From Agromyces bauzanensis (lineage in GTDB: Bacteria > Actinomycetota > Actinomycetes > Actinomycetales > Microbacteriaceae): a stretch of 64,000 nt of DNA. A program made the translations under genes and the position numbers. Location of the stretch: positions 1 to 64,000 of the forward strand of contig NZ_BMMD01000020.1 in the NCBI RefSeq assembly GCF_014645655.1, read 5' to 3'. Shown one piece after another: positions 1 through 10,500 of the stretch. The notes beneath the pieces are model-generated. The model was not told where the DNA came from and made no database searches. It saw nothing but the letters and a program-made list of their open reading frames with translations. Position 1 is the stretch's first letter. Each line of letters begins with the position of its first letter.

Positions 1-320
1 CCGACACCCGCACCCGAGGCCGCTCCGGTGGCGCCGGCCGCGCCGGCCGCGCCGGCCCCGCCTGCGCCGACACCCGCACCCGAGGCCGCTCCGGTGGCGC
101 CGGCCCCGCCTGCGCCGACACCCGCACCCGAGGCCGCTCCGACTGCGCCTGCGCCGGCACCGGCACCCGAGGTGGCGCCGGCCGCGCCTGCTGCTACTCC
201 ACCTGCGCCGGCACCCGCCGCGGCGCCGGCCGCGCCTGCGCCGGCACCTGCGCCAGAGGCCGCTCCGGCCGCGCCTACTGCGGCTCCGGCTGCGCCGGCA
301 CCGGTCGCCGCACCAGCAGC
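1..320 (+). repeat. Tandem Ala/Pro linker repeats inside the E2 gene
   Basis: A 27-base unit beginning ccgacacccgcacccgaggc recurs without change at 1, 67 and 115, with degenerate copies continuing to about 320. It encodes alternating Pro-Ala-Glu stretches (TPAPEAAP) typical of the flexible swinging-arm linkers of E2 proteins. Near-identical DNA repeats make length variation by slippage, and assembly collapse, both plausible here. Confidence 0.85.
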
Positions 321-1236
321 AGCGACGGGGGCGCACGCCGGCCCCAGCGGCTACGTCACGCCCATCGTGCGCAAGCTCGCCAACGAGCAGGGCGTCGACC
401 TCGCGAGCGTCACGGGCACCGGGGTCGGCGGACGAATTCGCAAGCAGGACGTCATCTCGGCCCACGTCGCACCGGCGGCCGTGCCGACGGCACCGGCCCG
501 CACGCCGCTCGAGACGTCGCCGCTGCGCGGCACCACCGTGCCGATGACGCGCCTGCGCAAGGTCGTCGCCGAGCGCGCGGTGGTCTCGATGACCTCGACC
601 GCGCAGCTCACCACCGTCATCGAGGTCGATGTCACCCGCGTCGCACGCCTGCGCGATCGCGTCAAGGGCGCGTTCCTCGAGAAGACCGGCAACAAGCTGT
701 CCTTCCTGCCGTTCTTCGCCCTCGCCGCCGCGGAGGCCCTGCGCGCCTACCCGATCATCAACTCGACCGTCGACGGAGACAGCATCGTCTACCCCGCGAC
801 CGAGAACATGAGCATCGCGGTCGACACCGAGCGCGGCCTGCTCACACCGGTGATCCGCGACGCCGGCGAGTTGGACATCGCCAGTCTCGCGGCGCAGATT
901 GCGGACCTCGCGGATCGCACGCGCAACAACCAGTTGAAGCCCGACGAGCTCTCGGGCGGCACGTTCACGCTCACGAACACCGGTTCGCGCGGCGCGCTGT
1001 TCGACACCCCGGTCGTGTTCCTGCCGCAGTCGGCGATCCTCGGCACGGGCATCGTCGTGAAGCGGCCGGTGGTCGTGAGCCAGGACGGCTCCGAGGCGAT
1101 CGCCATCCGCTCGATGGTGTACCTCGCGCTGTCGTACGACCACCGCATCATCGACGGCGCCGACGCGGCCCGCTTCCTGACCGCGGTCAAGGAGCGCCTG
1201 GAAGAGGGCGACTTCGAGTCGGTGCTCGGCATCTAA
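1..1236 (+). CDS. sucB: 2-oxoacid dehydrogenase E2 (dihydrolipoamide acyltransferase), 5' end outside window
   Basis: E2 core of a 2-oxoacid dehydrogenase complex, transferring acyl groups from lipoyl-lysine to CoA. The frame is open at base 1, so the lipoyl domain(s) lie upstream; the GTG at 28 is internal. What is visible: about 110 residues of Ala/Pro-rich linker built from near-identical repeats, then the E3/E1-binding domain ([17 protein letters not shown], bases 349-465), a second short linker, and the catalytic domain ending in the acyltransferase motif DHRIIDG (about 1138-1158). The stop overlaps by four bases the end of a convergent gene. lipB and lipA, which attach and build its cofactor, follow within 3 kb. 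The succinyl- rather than pyruvate-specific assignment rests on family resemblance and gene order; a combined PDH/ODH E2 as in other actinobacteria is possible. Confidence 0.88.
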   Translation, partial: PTPAPEAAPVAPAAPAAPAPPAPTPAPEAAPVAPAPPAPTPAPEAAPTAPAPAPAPEVAPAAPAATPPAPAPAAAPAAPAPAPAPEAAPAAPTAAPAAPAPVAAPAAATGAHAGPSGYVTPIVRKLANEQGVDLASVTGTGVGGRIRKQDVISAHVAPAAVPTAPARTPLETSPLRGTTVPMTRLRKVVAERAVVSMTSTAQLTTVIEVDVTRVARLRDRVKGAFLEKTGNKLSFLPFFALAAAEALRAYPIINSTVDGDSIVYPATENMSIAVDTERGLLTPVIRDAGELDIASLAAQIADLADRTRNNQLKPDELSGGTFTLTNTGSRGALFDTPVVFLPQSAILGTGIVVKRPVVVSQDGSEAIAIRSMVYLALSYDHRIIDGADAARFLTAVKERLEEGDFESVLGI

Positions 1237-2837
1237 TCGAAGATCTCGCGCAGACGCCAGCCGGCCTCGCCCCTCACCACGAGGAGCGAGGCCGCTTCGC
1301 TTCCGGCCTCCGAATGGGACACCTCGACGAGCACGGCATCTCCCATCTCGACCGTCACGGCCGCAGTCGACGGATCGAACGCGTCGACGGGCGGTGGCGC
1401 GCCGTCGCGAGCCGCGTGCATCGTCGCGCGATCGTCCGCCTCGATGGCCGAGCCGTGCTGCACCACCTCGTCGAGACACGCGAGGTCGAGCGTCGCGAAG
1501 CACTCGGCGCGACGCTCGAGCAGCGCCCGCGCCGCCGCGGCCGCATCCTCGCCGAACGCGTCGCCGACCGCGGTTCCGGCCTCTGCGGAGGGCTCTGCTG
1601 ACGTCGTGCTCGGCGTCGGGGCGTTCCTGCTCCAGTCGCCGGTCGCGGCATCCGGACTCCCGGCCTCGCCTGCTGGACCGGCCGTCGCCGGGGGCACGAG
1701 GGTGAGCAGGAGCACGAGCGCTCCCCCACCGACCAGGCCGCCGACCGTGAGTGCACCACGACGTGCACGCACGATGGCGCCGACGCGCCTGCGCAACCGG
1801 CCGGCCGGCGACGCCTCCGTCGCCGCGACCACGCGCTCGTCGAGTTCCGTGGGCAGCTGGGCGAGGCCGAGGAACGCCCGAAGCCCGCTGAGGCGCCGAG
1901 CCGGCGCGCCACCCGCCTCCGGCCCGGCGACGTGGTCCTGTCCCGCCTCAGGCGGCGAAACTGGTGCGGTGACGCGGGCGGGGACGCGCGTCGCCCGCAC
2001 CCGCACCTCGACGCCGGCGATCGGCTCCGGTGTGGCGGCCCGGAACAGGAGGCGCTCGAGCTCGGGCTCGCAGCGGAGGAACGGCCGCGCCTCCAGCCGG
2101 CCCCGCATCAGGTCGATGGCCGCGTCGAGGGCGCCGGCGGGCCGCACGACGGCGGCGACCTCCTCGATCAGTTCCGCGAGGGCCAGGTGCCCGGCTCGGA
2201 GAAGCGACGTGCGCTCCGCGGCCAGCTCGGGTCCGGGCAGGCGGCGCAGCGCGCCGAGCCCGATGAGCCGCGGGCGCCCGCCATCATCGAGCAGCAGGTC
2301 GGCGGCCGACAGTCGGGTGTGCACGAACCCCCGCGCGGCCAGATCGGCGACCGCGATGGTGATGGGCGCGAGGATCGTGACCGCCTCGCCCGCGGTCAGT
2401 GCGCGTTCCGTGAGCAGTCGTGCAATGGACGGCCCCGGGAGGCGCTCGACGGCAAGGCAGCATCGGCCGTCGTCGAGCCCGGCGACGTCGAACAAGGCTG
2501 GAAGGCAACCGTCGGCATCCGTCGACATGGCCTCGATCTCGATCGCGACCGATTCGCCGGTCACGTGCGCCGGGTAGACCCGCACGGCCACGAGGGGCAT
2601 CACACCGCGTGCGGGCGCCGACGCGGTGGCATCAGCGGGCGCCGCGAGGCCGTCCGCCGGACGATCGTCGGGATGCTCCGGCTCCGCCGCCGCAAGGTAG
2701 ACGTCAGCCCGCTCGCCGGACGCGATGCGGCGCAGCAGCCGATATCCGACGAGGCCGCCCGTGAGCGGCGGCGGACTCGCGACGCGCGCAGGCGGCGGCA
2801 CGACGGTGTCCTGGGGTCGACGGCGTATGCGGCTCAT
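1233..2837 (-). CDS. Membrane-anchored protein-kinase-like protein (probable pseudokinase)
   Basis: A 534-residue protein with a Ser/Thr-kinase-like fold in about residues 28-240, one transmembrane helix at about 362-382 ([20 protein letters not shown]) and an extracytoplasmic Ala/Ser-rich tail. Kinase landmarks are recognisable but degenerate: the glycine loop reads [20 protein letters not shown], the VAIK lysine is arginine (VAVRVY), the HRD loop reads [11 protein letters not shown], and the DFG position reads GLG. Catalysis is therefore unlikely, and a scaffold or sensor role is inferred. The start is chosen at 2837 because GGAGG lies 8 bases upstream; a longer frame begins at 2915 but has no ribosome site. 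It converges on sucB and diverges from lipB. Confidence 0.72.
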   Translation of the reverse strand: MSRIRRRPQDTVVPPPARVASPPPLTGGLVGYRLLRRIASGERADVYLAAAEPEHPDDRPADGLAAPADATASAPARGVMPLVAVRVYPAHVTGESVAIEIEAMSTDADGCLPALFDVAGLDDGRCCLAVERLPGPSIARLLTERALTAGEAVTILAPITIAVADLAARGFVHTRLSAADLLLDDGGRPRLIGLGALRRLPGPELAAERTSLLRAGHLALAELIEEVAAVVRPAGALDAAIDLMRGRLEARPFLRCEPELERLLFRAATPEPIAGVEVRVRATRVPARVTAPVSPPEAGQDHVAGPEAGGAPARRLSGLRAFLGLAQLPTELDERVVAATEASPAGRLRRRVGAIVRARRGALTVGGLVGGGALVLLLTLVPPATAGPAGEAGSPDAATGDWSRNAPTPSTTSAEPSAEAGTAVGDAFGEDAAAAARALLERRAECFATLDLACLDEVVQHGSAIEADDRATMHAARDGAPPPVDAFDPSTAAVTVEMGDAVLVEVSHSEAGSEAASLLVVRGEAGWRLREIFD

Positions 2838-2949
2838 GCCGAGATCCTCCAGGGCGCACGGCGCCGACCGCTCGCGGGGCTCACGGGTCGTGGCGGAGCA
2901 CGCCGTCGACCGCATGTGGAGGACAAGTCGGGCACGTCCCTGGCGCGCA

Positions 2950-2963
2950 TAGACTGGTCGACA
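2950..2963 (+). promoter_or_regulatory. Probable -10 box of a leaderless lipB mRNA
   Basis: TAGACT at 2950-2955 is followed 7 bases later by the lipB ATG. There is no Shine-Dalgarno sequence, so transcription probably starts at or next to the A of the start codon. The -35 region is weak. Similar arrangements precede several other genes in the window. Confidence 0.45.
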
Positions 2964-3604
2964 TGCTCGACTTCGTCGTCGCGGGGCTAAGCGCCAACTC
3001 CGTGCCGTACATCGAGGGTCTCGACCTTCAGCGCGCCGTCCATCGCGCGGTCGTCGCGGGCGAACGCCCCGACGCCGTCATCCTCCTGGAACACCCCTCC
3101 GTCTACACCGCCGGCAAGCGCACCGCGCCCGATGAGCGACCGACCGACGGAACGCCCGTCATCGACGTCGACCGGGGCGGCAAGATCACCTGGCACGGGC
3201 CCGGCCAGCTGGTCGGTTACCCGATCCTCCGGCTCGCCGAGCCGATCGACGTGGTCGGCTACGTTCGCCGGCTCGAGGGCATCCTCATCGACGTGCTCGC
3301 AGGCCTCGGCGTCGCCGGCCGCCGCGTCGAGGGCCGCTCGGGCGTCTGGGTGGGCCCTCCGGGCCTCGAGAACAAGATCGCCGCGATCGGCATCCGCGTC
3401 GCCGACGGCGTCACGATGCACGGCTTCGCGCTCAACTGCAGCAACTCCCTCGACCCCTACGAGAGGATCGTCGCGTGCGGCATCCGAGACGCGGGGGTCA
3501 CGACCATCACCCGTGAGCTCGGCCGCGAGGTGACGCCCGAGCAGCTGGTCGCACCGATCTCGCAGCGGTTCCTCGCCGAGGCCGAGGCGGCGGTCGCCGC
3601 ATGA
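2963..3604 (+). CDS. lipB: Octanoyl-[ACP]:protein octanoyltransferase LipB
   Basis: Moves octanoate from acyl carrier protein to the conserved lysine of E2 and GcvH lipoyl domains, the first step of lipoate assembly. The 213-residue protein has the family blocks: [18 protein letters not shown] (about residues 70-87), the lysine in [10 protein letters not shown], and the catalytic-cysteine region around YERIVACGI. Length is usual. Its TGA overlaps the lipA ATG as ATGA, so the pair is translationally coupled. Its substrate E2 gene lies just upstream, and the ACP gene (acpP) is in the same window. Confidence 0.95.
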   Translation: MLDFVVAGLSANSVPYIEGLDLQRAVHRAVVAGERPDAVILLEHPSVYTAGKRTAPDERPTDGTPVIDVDRGGKITWHGPGQLVGYPILRLAEPIDVVGYVRRLEGILIDVLAGLGVAGRRVEGRSGVWVGPPGLENKIAAIGIRVADGVTMHGFALNCSNSLDPYERIVACGIRDAGVTTITRELGREVTPEQLVAPISQRFLAEAEAAVAA

Positions 3605-4590
3605 GCACCCCACCCGAGGGGCGCAGGATGCTGCGCCTCGAGGTCCGCAACGCCCAGACGCCGATCGAGCGCAAGCCCGAGTGGATCAAGACGCACGCGA
3701 AGATGGGCCCCGAGTACCGCCAGCTCCTGCACCTCGTGAAGAGCGAAGAGCTCCACACGGTGTGCCAGGAGGCCGGCTGTCCGAACATCTACGAGTGCTG
3801 GGAGGACCGCGAGGCCACCTTCCTCATCGGCGGCTCGCAGTGCACCAGGCGCTGCGACTTCTGCCAGATCGACACTGGAAAGCCCGCCGACTACGACATC
3901 GACGAACCACGTCGCGTCGCCGAGTCGGTGGTGCGCATGCAGCTGCGGTACTCGACCGTCACGGGCGTCGCGCGCGACGACCTGCCCGACGAGGGTGCGT
4001 GGCTCTACGCCGAGACCATCCGCGAGATCCACCGGCAGTCGCCCGGTACCGGCGTGGAGATCCTCGTGCCCGACTTCTCGGGCAACCCCGAGCTGCTCGG
4101 CGAGGTCTTCTCGTCCCGTCCCGAGGTCTTCGCGCACAACGTCGAGACAATCCCGCGCATCTTCAAGCGCATCAGGCCGGCGTTCCGCTACGAGCGCTCG
4201 CTCGACGTGATCACCCAGGGCCGCGACGCCGGGCTCATCACCAAGTCGAACCTGATCCTCGGCATGGGCGAGGAACGCGCTGAGATCTCTCAGGCGCTCC
4301 GCGACCTGCACGATGCGGGCACCGACATCATCACCATCACGCAGTACCTGCGCCCGAGCCCGCGTCACCTCCCGGTGGATCGCTGGGTGCGCCCCGAGGA
4401 GTTCGTCGAGCTCAAGGAGGAGGCCGAGCAGATCGGCTTCCTCGGGGTGCTCGCCGGACCGCTCGTGCGTTCCTCGTACCGCGCCGGGCGCCTCTGGGCG
4501 CAGTCGATGCAGGCGAAGGGACTCGAGCTGCCGCCCGCGCTCGCCCACCTCGCCGACGCGTCGCTCGGGTTCGCGCAGGCGGTCGGCTGA
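3601..4590 (+). CDS. lipA: Lipoyl synthase LipA (radical SAM)
   Basis: Inserts two sulfurs into protein-bound octanoyl chains using two 4Fe-4S clusters and S-adenosylmethionine. The auxiliary cluster ligands are in [12 protein letters not shown] (C-x4-C-x5-C) and the radical-SAM ligands in CTRRCDFC (C-x3-C-x2-C). The conserved C-terminal serine motif RSSYRAG is present near residue 298. The 329-residue length matches the family. It starts inside the lipB stop codon. A GC-rich inverted repeat follows the stop. Confidence 0.96.
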   Translation: MSTPPEGRRMLRLEVRNAQTPIERKPEWIKTHAKMGPEYRQLLHLVKSEELHTVCQEAGCPNIYECWEDREATFLIGGSQCTRRCDFCQIDTGKPADYDIDEPRRVAESVVRMQLRYSTVTGVARDDLPDEGAWLYAETIREIHRQSPGTGVEILVPDFSGNPELLGEVFSSRPEVFAHNVETIPRIFKRIRPAFRYERSLDVITQGRDAGLITKSNLILGMGEERAEISQALRDLHDAGTDIITITQYLRPSPRHLPVDRWVRPEEFVELKEEAEQIGFLGVLAGPLVRSSYRAGRLWAQSMQAKGLELPPALAHLADASLGFAQAVG

Positions 4591-4601
4591 GACATCCGGA
4601 T

Positions 4602-4638
4602 GCCGCCTCCGCTCGTCGAGAACACGGTCGGAGGCGGC
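4602..4638 (+). terminator. Hairpin after lipA
   Basis: Perfect 9-bp inverted repeat, GCCGCCTCC (4602-4610) and GGAGGCGGC (4630-4638), between lipA and the next gene. No T-run follows, as is common in high-GC actinobacteria, so it may terminate or only attenuate. Confidence 0.5.
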
Positions 4639-4664
4639 ACGCGGCCGCCGGTATCCTTGTCACC

Positions 4665-5378
4665 ATGGCACGCACCAAGGACAAGCCGTCCGCTCCGAGG
4701 GAGCCCGGCCGCATGAAGCAGATGTGGCAGGTCTTCCAGATGACCCGCCGCTACGACAAGGGCTCACAGTGGCTCATGCTCCTCGGCTTCCTCGCTCCCG
4801 TGCTCGTGGGCCTCGCTCTCGCGCTGTGGTTCGGCGACGGCAACGGCCTCACCATCGCGCTCTGGATCGTCGCCGGCGTGCTGGCGGGCATCCTGCTCGC
4901 GCTCGTCATCCTCGGCCGCCGGGCCGAGCGGGCGGCGTACTCGCAGATCGAGGGTCAGCCCGGCGCGGTCGGCGCCGTGCTCCGCAGCGGACTGCGCGGC
5001 GGCTGGACGGGCAACGAGATGCCGGTCGCCGTGAACGGCAAGACGCAGGACGCCGTGTATCGCGCCGTGGGGCGCGGCGGGGTCGCGCTCATCAGCGAGG
5101 GGCCCGTGTCCCGTACGCAGCGCATGCTCGACGACGAGAAGCGCAAGGTCGCAAGGGTGCTCCCCAACGTCCCGATCATGCTCATCTCGGTGGGCCACGA
5201 CGAGGGCTCCATCGAGCTGCACCGCCTCCCCGCGACCCTGCGCAAGACCAAGCGCACGCTCACGAAGCCCGAGGCGCTCGCCGTCGCCAACCGCCTGAAC
5301 TCCCTGCAGACGCAACTGCCGATCCCGAAGGGCATCGACCCCATGAAGGTGCGGCCCCAGCGCGGCAAGATGCGCTGA
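4665..5378 (+). CDS. DUF4191 family membrane protein
   Basis: A 237-residue protein with two N-terminal transmembrane helices (about residues 35-58 and 62-84: WLMLLGFLAPVLVGLALALW, then ALWIVAGVLAGILLALVILG) followed by a basic cytoplasmic domain rich in Lys/Arg. It matches the actinobacterial DUF4191 family that commonly follows lipA; its function is unknown. A possible -10 (TATCCT, 4652-4657) lies 7 bases before the ATG with no ribosome site, suggesting a leaderless mRNA. The conserved position suggests, but does not show, a link to lipoate or envelope function. Confidence 0.8.
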   Translation: MARTKDKPSAPREPGRMKQMWQVFQMTRRYDKGSQWLMLLGFLAPVLVGLALALWFGDGNGLTIALWIVAGVLAGILLALVILGRRAERAAYSQIEGQPGAVGAVLRSGLRGGWTGNEMPVAVNGKTQDAVYRAVGRGGVALISEGPVSRTQRMLDDEKRKVARVLPNVPIMLISVGHDEGSIELHRLPATLRKTKRTLTKPEALAVANRLNSLQTQLPIPKGIDPMKVRPQRGKMR

Positions 5379-5404
5379 CCCGGCTCGCTCGGCTCACGTG
5401 AGCA

Positions 5405-5432
5405 GCGGCATCCGTCGATCGGCGGATGCCGC
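5405..5432. terminator. Bidirectional hairpin between convergent genes
   Basis: Perfect 10-bp inverted repeat, GCGGCATCCG (5405-5414) and CGGATGCCGC (5423-5432), with an 8-base loop. It lies between the DUF4191 gene and the convergent RDD gene and could end both transcripts. The stem contains the GGCATCCG octamer that recurs through the core region. Confidence 0.55.
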
Positions 5433-5440
5433 TTCGCCTG

Positions 5441-5875
5441 TCAGGCGCGGATGAGCACCGTGCCGGCGAGCTTGTCGTGGAAGCCGCGCTGGTCGGAGTC
5501 CCACACGACGGCCGGCAGCACGATGACGAGCAGCACCGTGCGCACGACGGGGCGCCAGGGGCCGACCCAGCCGCCCGCGACCGGCACGACCCGCAGGCCG
5601 ACGAGGCGGTGACCGACGCTTCCGCCGATCGTCGGGATGAAGAGGACCTGCATCAGGGCGAAGATCCCGAGCGTGAGCCACGTGTGGAGCGTCGAACTGT
5701 AGGGGGCGAAGAGCAACGCGATCACGATCGCCGCCACCCAGTCGATCGCGAGCGCCGCGAGGCGCCGGCCAACGCGGCCCACCGAACCGGAGCCGGCGGC
5801 GGGAAGGCCGAGCCGCTCCCCCGGCCACCGACCGGGTCGGAGTTCGCCGGAGGTTCGGGGCTGGGTCGCAGGCAC
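5441..5875 (-). CDS. RDD family membrane protein
   Basis: A 144-residue integral membrane protein. After a polar N-terminus it has helices at about residues 40-60 and 63-83 and a third near 112-128, with the family's Arg/Asp signature at the start of the first helix (RLAALAIDW) and the C-terminal QRGFHDKLAGT block. RDD proteins are often annotated as transporters, but their substrates are poorly known. It is divergent from glnA, and its start is 28 bases from the GlnR box. Confidence 0.85.
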   Translation of the reverse strand: MPATQPRTSGELRPGRWPGERLGLPAAGSGSVGRVGRRLAALAIDWVAAIVIALLFAPYSSTLHTWLTLGIFALMQVLFIPTIGGSVGHRLVGLRVVPVAGGWVGPWRPVVRTVLLVIVLPAVVWDSDQRGFHDKLAGTVLIRA

Positions 5876-5903
5876 CCCCCGATTCTACCGACCCTCCCGG
5901 CGC

Positions 5904-5941
5904 GTAACATGACGGAAACATCCGTGTCACGGTCGGGAAAT
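5904..5941 (+). promoter_or_regulatory. GlnR box upstream of glnA
   Basis: Four half-sites with exact 6-base spacing: GTAAC (5904-5908), GAAAC (5915-5919), GTCAC (5926-5930) and GAAAT (5937-5941). This fits the actinobacterial GlnR consensus GTnAC-n6-GAAAC repeated twice, with one mismatch in the last half-site. It lies 75-112 bases before the glnA start. GlnR is known to control glnA by nitrogen supply; here that is inferred from the site alone. Confidence 0.8.
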
Positions 5942-6015
5942 CGCGACTCGATACCGTCGTGAGCGGCTGTGCAAGTCCGTCCGGTCCCCACCCGCCCTCT
6001 TGGAGTGTTCGTCAC

Positions 6016-7440
6016 ATGTTCAGTGATTCGTCTGAAGTGCTCAAGTTCATCAAGGAGACGGATGTCAAGTTCCTCGACATCCGCTTCACCGACCTCCCGG
6101 GTGTGCAGCAGCACTTCAACATCCCGGCGTCGACCGTCGACGAGGAGTTCTTCACGGTCGGCCAGCTGTTCGACGGCTCCTCCATCCGCGGATTCGCCTC
6201 GATCCACGAATCCGACATGCAGTTGATCCCGGATGTCTCCACGGCCTACGTCGACCCGTTTCGCGCCGAGCGCACGCTCGTCATGGTGTTCGACATCTAC
6301 AACCCGCGCAACGGCGAGATCTACGGCAAGGACCCCCGTCAGGTCGCCAAGAAGGCCGAGAAGTACCTCGCCTCGACCGGCATCGCCGACACCGCGTTCT
6401 TCGCCCCCGAGGCCGAGTTCTACATCTTCGACGACGTGCGCTACGAGGTGAAGCAGAACGCGAGCTTCTACTCGGTCGACTCGAGCGAGGGCGCCTGGAA
6501 CTCGGGCCGCACCGAAGAGGGCGGCAACCTCGCGAACAAGACCGCGTACAAGGGCGGCTACTTCCCCGTCTCGCCGGTCGACCAGCACGCCGACCTCCGC
6601 GACGACATCGTGCTGAAGCTCATCGAGGCCGGCCTCGAAGTCGAGCGCTCGCACCACGAGGTCGGCACGGCCGGCCAGGGCGAGATCAACTACAAGTTCG
6701 ACACGATGGTGCACGCGGCCGACGACATCCTGAAGTTCAAGTACATCGTCAAGAACACCGCCAACGAGTGGGGCAAGACCGCCACGTTCATGCCGAAGCC
6801 GCTGTTCGGCGACAACGGCTCGGGGATGCACACGCACCAGTCGCTCTGGAACGAGGGCAAGCCGCTGTTCTACGACGAGGCCGGCTACGGCGGCCTTTCC
6901 GACGTCGCGCGCTGGTACATCGGCGGCATCCTCAAGCACGCCCCCGCGATCCTCGCCTTCACGAACCCCACGGTGAACTCCTACCACCGCCTCGTGCCGG
7001 GCTTCGAGGCTCCTGTGAACCTCGTGTACTCGGCGGGCAACCGGTCGGCGGCCATCCGCATCCCGATCACGGGCACGAACCCCAAGGCCAAGCGCATCGA
7101 ATTCCGCGCGCCGGATGCCTCGGGCAACCCGTACCTCGCCTTCGCCGCGCAGCTCATGGCCGGACTCGACGGCATCAAGAACCGCATCGAGCCGCACGAG
7201 CCCGTCGACAAGGACCTCTACGAGCTCCCGCCCGAGGAGGCCAAGTCGATCCCCCAGGTTCCGGGTTCGCTCGACGCGGTGCTCAACGCGCTCGAGGCCG
7301 ACCACGACTTCCTCCTCGAGGGCGGCGTGTTCACCAAGGAGCTCATCGAGACCTGGATCGACTACAAGCGCGAGAAGGAGCTGAAGCCCCTGGCCCAGCG
7401 CCCGCACCCCTTCGAGTACGAGCTCTATTTCGGCGTCTGA
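6016..7440 (+). CDS. glnA: Glutamine synthetase type I
   Basis: Makes glutamine from glutamate, ammonia and ATP, the main ammonia-assimilating step. The 474-residue length and GSI blocks are clear: DGSSIRGF, the [11 protein letters not shown] glutamate/metal region, [18 protein letters not shown], and NRSAAIRIP. The adenylylation tyrosine is present in DLYELPPEE at about residue 402, so it is a proper substrate for the GlnE encoded downstream. The start at 6016 is chosen because TTGGAG lies about 9 bases upstream and [12 protein letters not shown] is the family N-terminus; an upstream GTG at 5959 is less likely. A GlnR box is upstream and a strong terminator downstream. Confidence 0.97.
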   Translation: MFSDSSEVLKFIKETDVKFLDIRFTDLPGVQQHFNIPASTVDEEFFTVGQLFDGSSIRGFASIHESDMQLIPDVSTAYVDPFRAERTLVMVFDIYNPRNGEIYGKDPRQVAKKAEKYLASTGIADTAFFAPEAEFYIFDDVRYEVKQNASFYSVDSSEGAWNSGRTEEGGNLANKTAYKGGYFPVSPVDQHADLRDDIVLKLIEAGLEVERSHHEVGTAGQGEINYKFDTMVHAADDILKFKYIVKNTANEWGKTATFMPKPLFGDNGSGMHTHQSLWNEGKPLFYDEAGYGGLSDVARWYIGGILKHAPAILAFTNPTVNSYHRLVPGFEAPVNLVYSAGNRSAAIRIPITGTNPKAKRIEFRAPDASGNPYLAFAAQLMAGLDGIKNRIEPHEPVDKDLYELPPEEAKSIPQVPGSLDAVLNALEADHDFLLEGGVFTKELIETWIDYKREKELKPLAQRPHPFEYELYFGV

Positions 7441-7459
7441 TCCCCGCTCCCCCCAGGGC

Positions 7460-7492
7460 GACGGCCCCGCACCCGAGTGGTGCGGGGCCGTC
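7460..7492. terminator. Strong terminator between glnA and glnE
   Basis: Perfect 13-bp stem, GACGGCCCCGCAC (7460-7472) and GTGCGGGGCCGTC (7480-7492), with a 7-base loop, followed on the plus strand by a short T-containing tract (gttcgt). It is 20 bases after glnA and 42 bases after the convergent glnE and may serve both. Confidence 0.85.
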
Positions 7493-7533
7493 GTTCGTCC
7501 GGCGGCGCTGCCGGCGCCCGCGCCGCCCACGTC

Positions 7534-10500
7534 TCAGTGCATGGTCGGCTCGCGGCGCGGCTCCACGCCGTAGAAGCCCCGCTCGAACACGGCTCGCGCT
7601 CGCCTCGTGACCTGGAGGTAGTCGCTCTCCAGACGGCTCGCCGACCCGGGCGGATAGCCCATGATGCGCGCCACGCCCTCGAGCTGCGAGCGTTCGACGG
7701 GCAGCACGTCGGTCGTCCGGTCGAGCCACAGCGTGAGCGCTGACCTCGCCCGAGCGGCGAACACCCACGCCGCGCGCAGCACGCTCGCTTCCGCCGGGGT
7801 GACATAGCGGTGCTCGACAGCCGCGTCGAGGGCGTCGAGTGTCGACGTCGTGCGGAGCGACGGCTCGGCGGCGCCGTGCTGCAGTTGCACGAGCTGCACG
7901 TACCACTCGACATCCGACAGCGATCCACGCCCGAGCTTCAGGTGCCGCGTGGGGTCGGCGCCCTGCGGCAGGCGCTCGTTCTCGACACGCGCCTTGATGC
8001 GCTTGACCTCGCGGATGTCGCGCTCGGAGATCTCCGCCGGATACCGCACGGTGTCGGCGAGTTCCGTGAAGTCGCGGATGAGCGCCGCGTCACCCGCCAC
8101 GCCGCGCGCACGCAGCAGGGCCTGCGCCTCCCACGTCAGCGACCACCGCGCGTAGTAGGCGCGGTACGCGTCGAGCGACCGGGCGACGACGCCGTTGCGG
8201 CCCTCGGGTCGCAGGTCGGCGTCGAGCTCGAAGGGCAGGCGCGCGTCCTCGCTGAGGCGCACGAGCTCGGCGACGATGCGCAGCGCCCGCGCCTGCGCCT
8301 CCTCGGGCGAGGCATCCGTCGGCCTGAAGACGTAGACGATGTCGGCATCCGACCCGATGCCGAGCTCGCGGCCGCCGAACCGGCCCATGCCGATCACGGC
8401 GAACTCGAGCCCGTCGACCTCGCCGCGGCGGATCGCCTCGACCAGGGCGGCGATGTGGCTCTCGCTCACGTCGGACAGGCCCCGGCCGAGCTCCTCCACC
8501 GTGCACACGTCGAGGATGGCCGAGAGCGCCAGGCGCAGCACCTCCCGACGGCGGATGGCCCGGAACACCTTGGCCGCGGCATCCGCGTCACCGTGGCGGG
8601 CGAGTACGGCTCGCTTCTCGTCCTCGAGCGCGACGAGCGGGCGGGGACGCAGCTCGTCGAGGTCCTCGAGCCACGCGACCGCTTCGGGGATGCGCTCGAG
8701 CAGTTCGCCGACGAACCTCGACCCCGAGAGCACGCGCGTGAGTCGGAGCGCGGCATCCGACGAGTCGCGCAGCAGGCCCAGGTACCAGTGCGTGGTGCCG
8801 AGCGTGTCGCTCACCCGGCGGAAGGCGAGCAGCCCGTAGTCGGGATCCGCGCCGTCGGCGAACCAGGAGATGAGCACCGGCATCAGGTGCCGCTGGATGG
8901 TGGCTCGTCGCGATACACCGGCGGTGAGCGCGCCGATGTGGGCGAGCGCCCCCTTCGGGTCGCGGAAGCCGATCGCCGCGAGCCGCGCCTCCGCCTGCTC
9001 GCTCGTCAGCTCGAGCTCGCCCGGAGGCATCGCCGCCACCGCGGACAGGAGCGGCCGGTAGAACAGCCGCTCGTGCAGGCCGCGCACCCGCTGGCGGGTG
9101 CCCTGCCACAGGGCGGACAGGTCGTCGGCGTTCCGAGCGAGACCCGACGATCGTGCGAGCGTTCGCAGCCGCGCCGCGTCACGAGGCATGAGGTGGGTGC
9201 GTCGCAGCCGTTCCAGTTGCAGGCGGTGCTCGAGCACGCGGAGCACGCGGTAGTCGCGCGAGAACTCGGCCGCCGCCTCGCGGCCCACATACCCGCGCTC
9301 CGCGAGCGCCGCGAGGGCCGGCAGCGTGCCGCCCTGCCGGATCTCGACATCGGTCGCGCCGTGCACGAGCTGGAGCAGCTGCACCGTGAACTCGATGTCG
9401 CGGAGGCCCCCCGGGCCGAGCTTCAGCTGCACGTCGACCTCGTCTGCGGGGATGTGCTCGGTCACGCGTTCGCGCATCCGCTGCACCGACTCGACGAACC
9501 CGTCGCGACCGGAACTCGCCCAGACCTTCGGGGCGACGCCGACGGCGTAGCGGGCCCCGAGCTCCGCATCGCCGGCGATCGGTCGTGCCTTGAGCAGCGC
9601 CTGGAACTCCCAGCTCTTCGCCCACCGGTCGTAGTACTGCAGGTGCGAGTCGAGCGTGCGCACGAGTGCGCCATCCTTGCCCTCGGGGCGGAGGTTCGTG
9701 TCGACTTCCCAGAGCGGCGGTTCGATGCCATGCTCGGCGATCACGCGCATCGCGACCATTGCGAGCCGCGTCGCGATGTCGAGCGCGCGGGCCGTCGACA
9801 CCGCCTCTTCGTCGGCGGACTCGGCGACGAAGATCACGTCGACGTCGCTCACGTAGTTGAGCTCGCGGGCACCGGCCTTGCCCATGCCGATCACCGCCAG
9901 GCGGGTCGCCGCCACCTCGTGTTCGGGGTACCGGCCGGGCGCGGCGGGCTCCCCGTCGACGCGAGAGATCGCGCGCCGGGCCGCCGTGAGCGCCACGTCG
10001 ATCGCCGCACCGGCCAGGTCGGCGAGCCCCGCAGCGACCGTGTCGACGGCCTCGATCGTGCTCGGGCGCGTGAGGTCGTACACGGCGATGCCCGCGAGGA
10101 GGCGGCGATAACGCGCCCGCACCGCGGTCGCCGCGGCCTCGGGCAGGCCAGCGTGCGGAACGTCGAGGTCGTCGAGCGCGGCCGACATCGCGGCGCGTGC
10201 GTCATCCGCTCCGAGCGGCCGGTTCGGTGCCTGCCGCAGCACCGCGAGCTCGGTCGGATGCCGCAGCAGGAAGTCGGCGAGGCCGCGTGACGCGCCGAAC
10301 AGGCGCGCCAGGCGCTCGGCGGAGGCGTCGTCGCCGAGCACCGCGGTCACCTCGGGCCGAGCACGCTCCTCGAGGCGGCGGATCGCCGCGAGTGCCTCGT
10401 CGGGATCGCCCGCATGCGCGAGGGCGGCGAGCAGGCGTTCCTCATCGACGCCGGTCGCCGAGGCGAGCTCCTCGAGCGAGGCGGCGGCCCGGTCGAGGTC

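Noticed and set aside
1..320. Repeats considered as a CRISPR-like or satellite array
   Set aside because: The units are in frame, encode the Ala/Pro linker of E2 and have no spacers.
5722..7530. A 602-codon minus-strand frame opposite glnA
   Set aside because: Antisense shadow; glnA, its GlnR box and its terminator explain the region.
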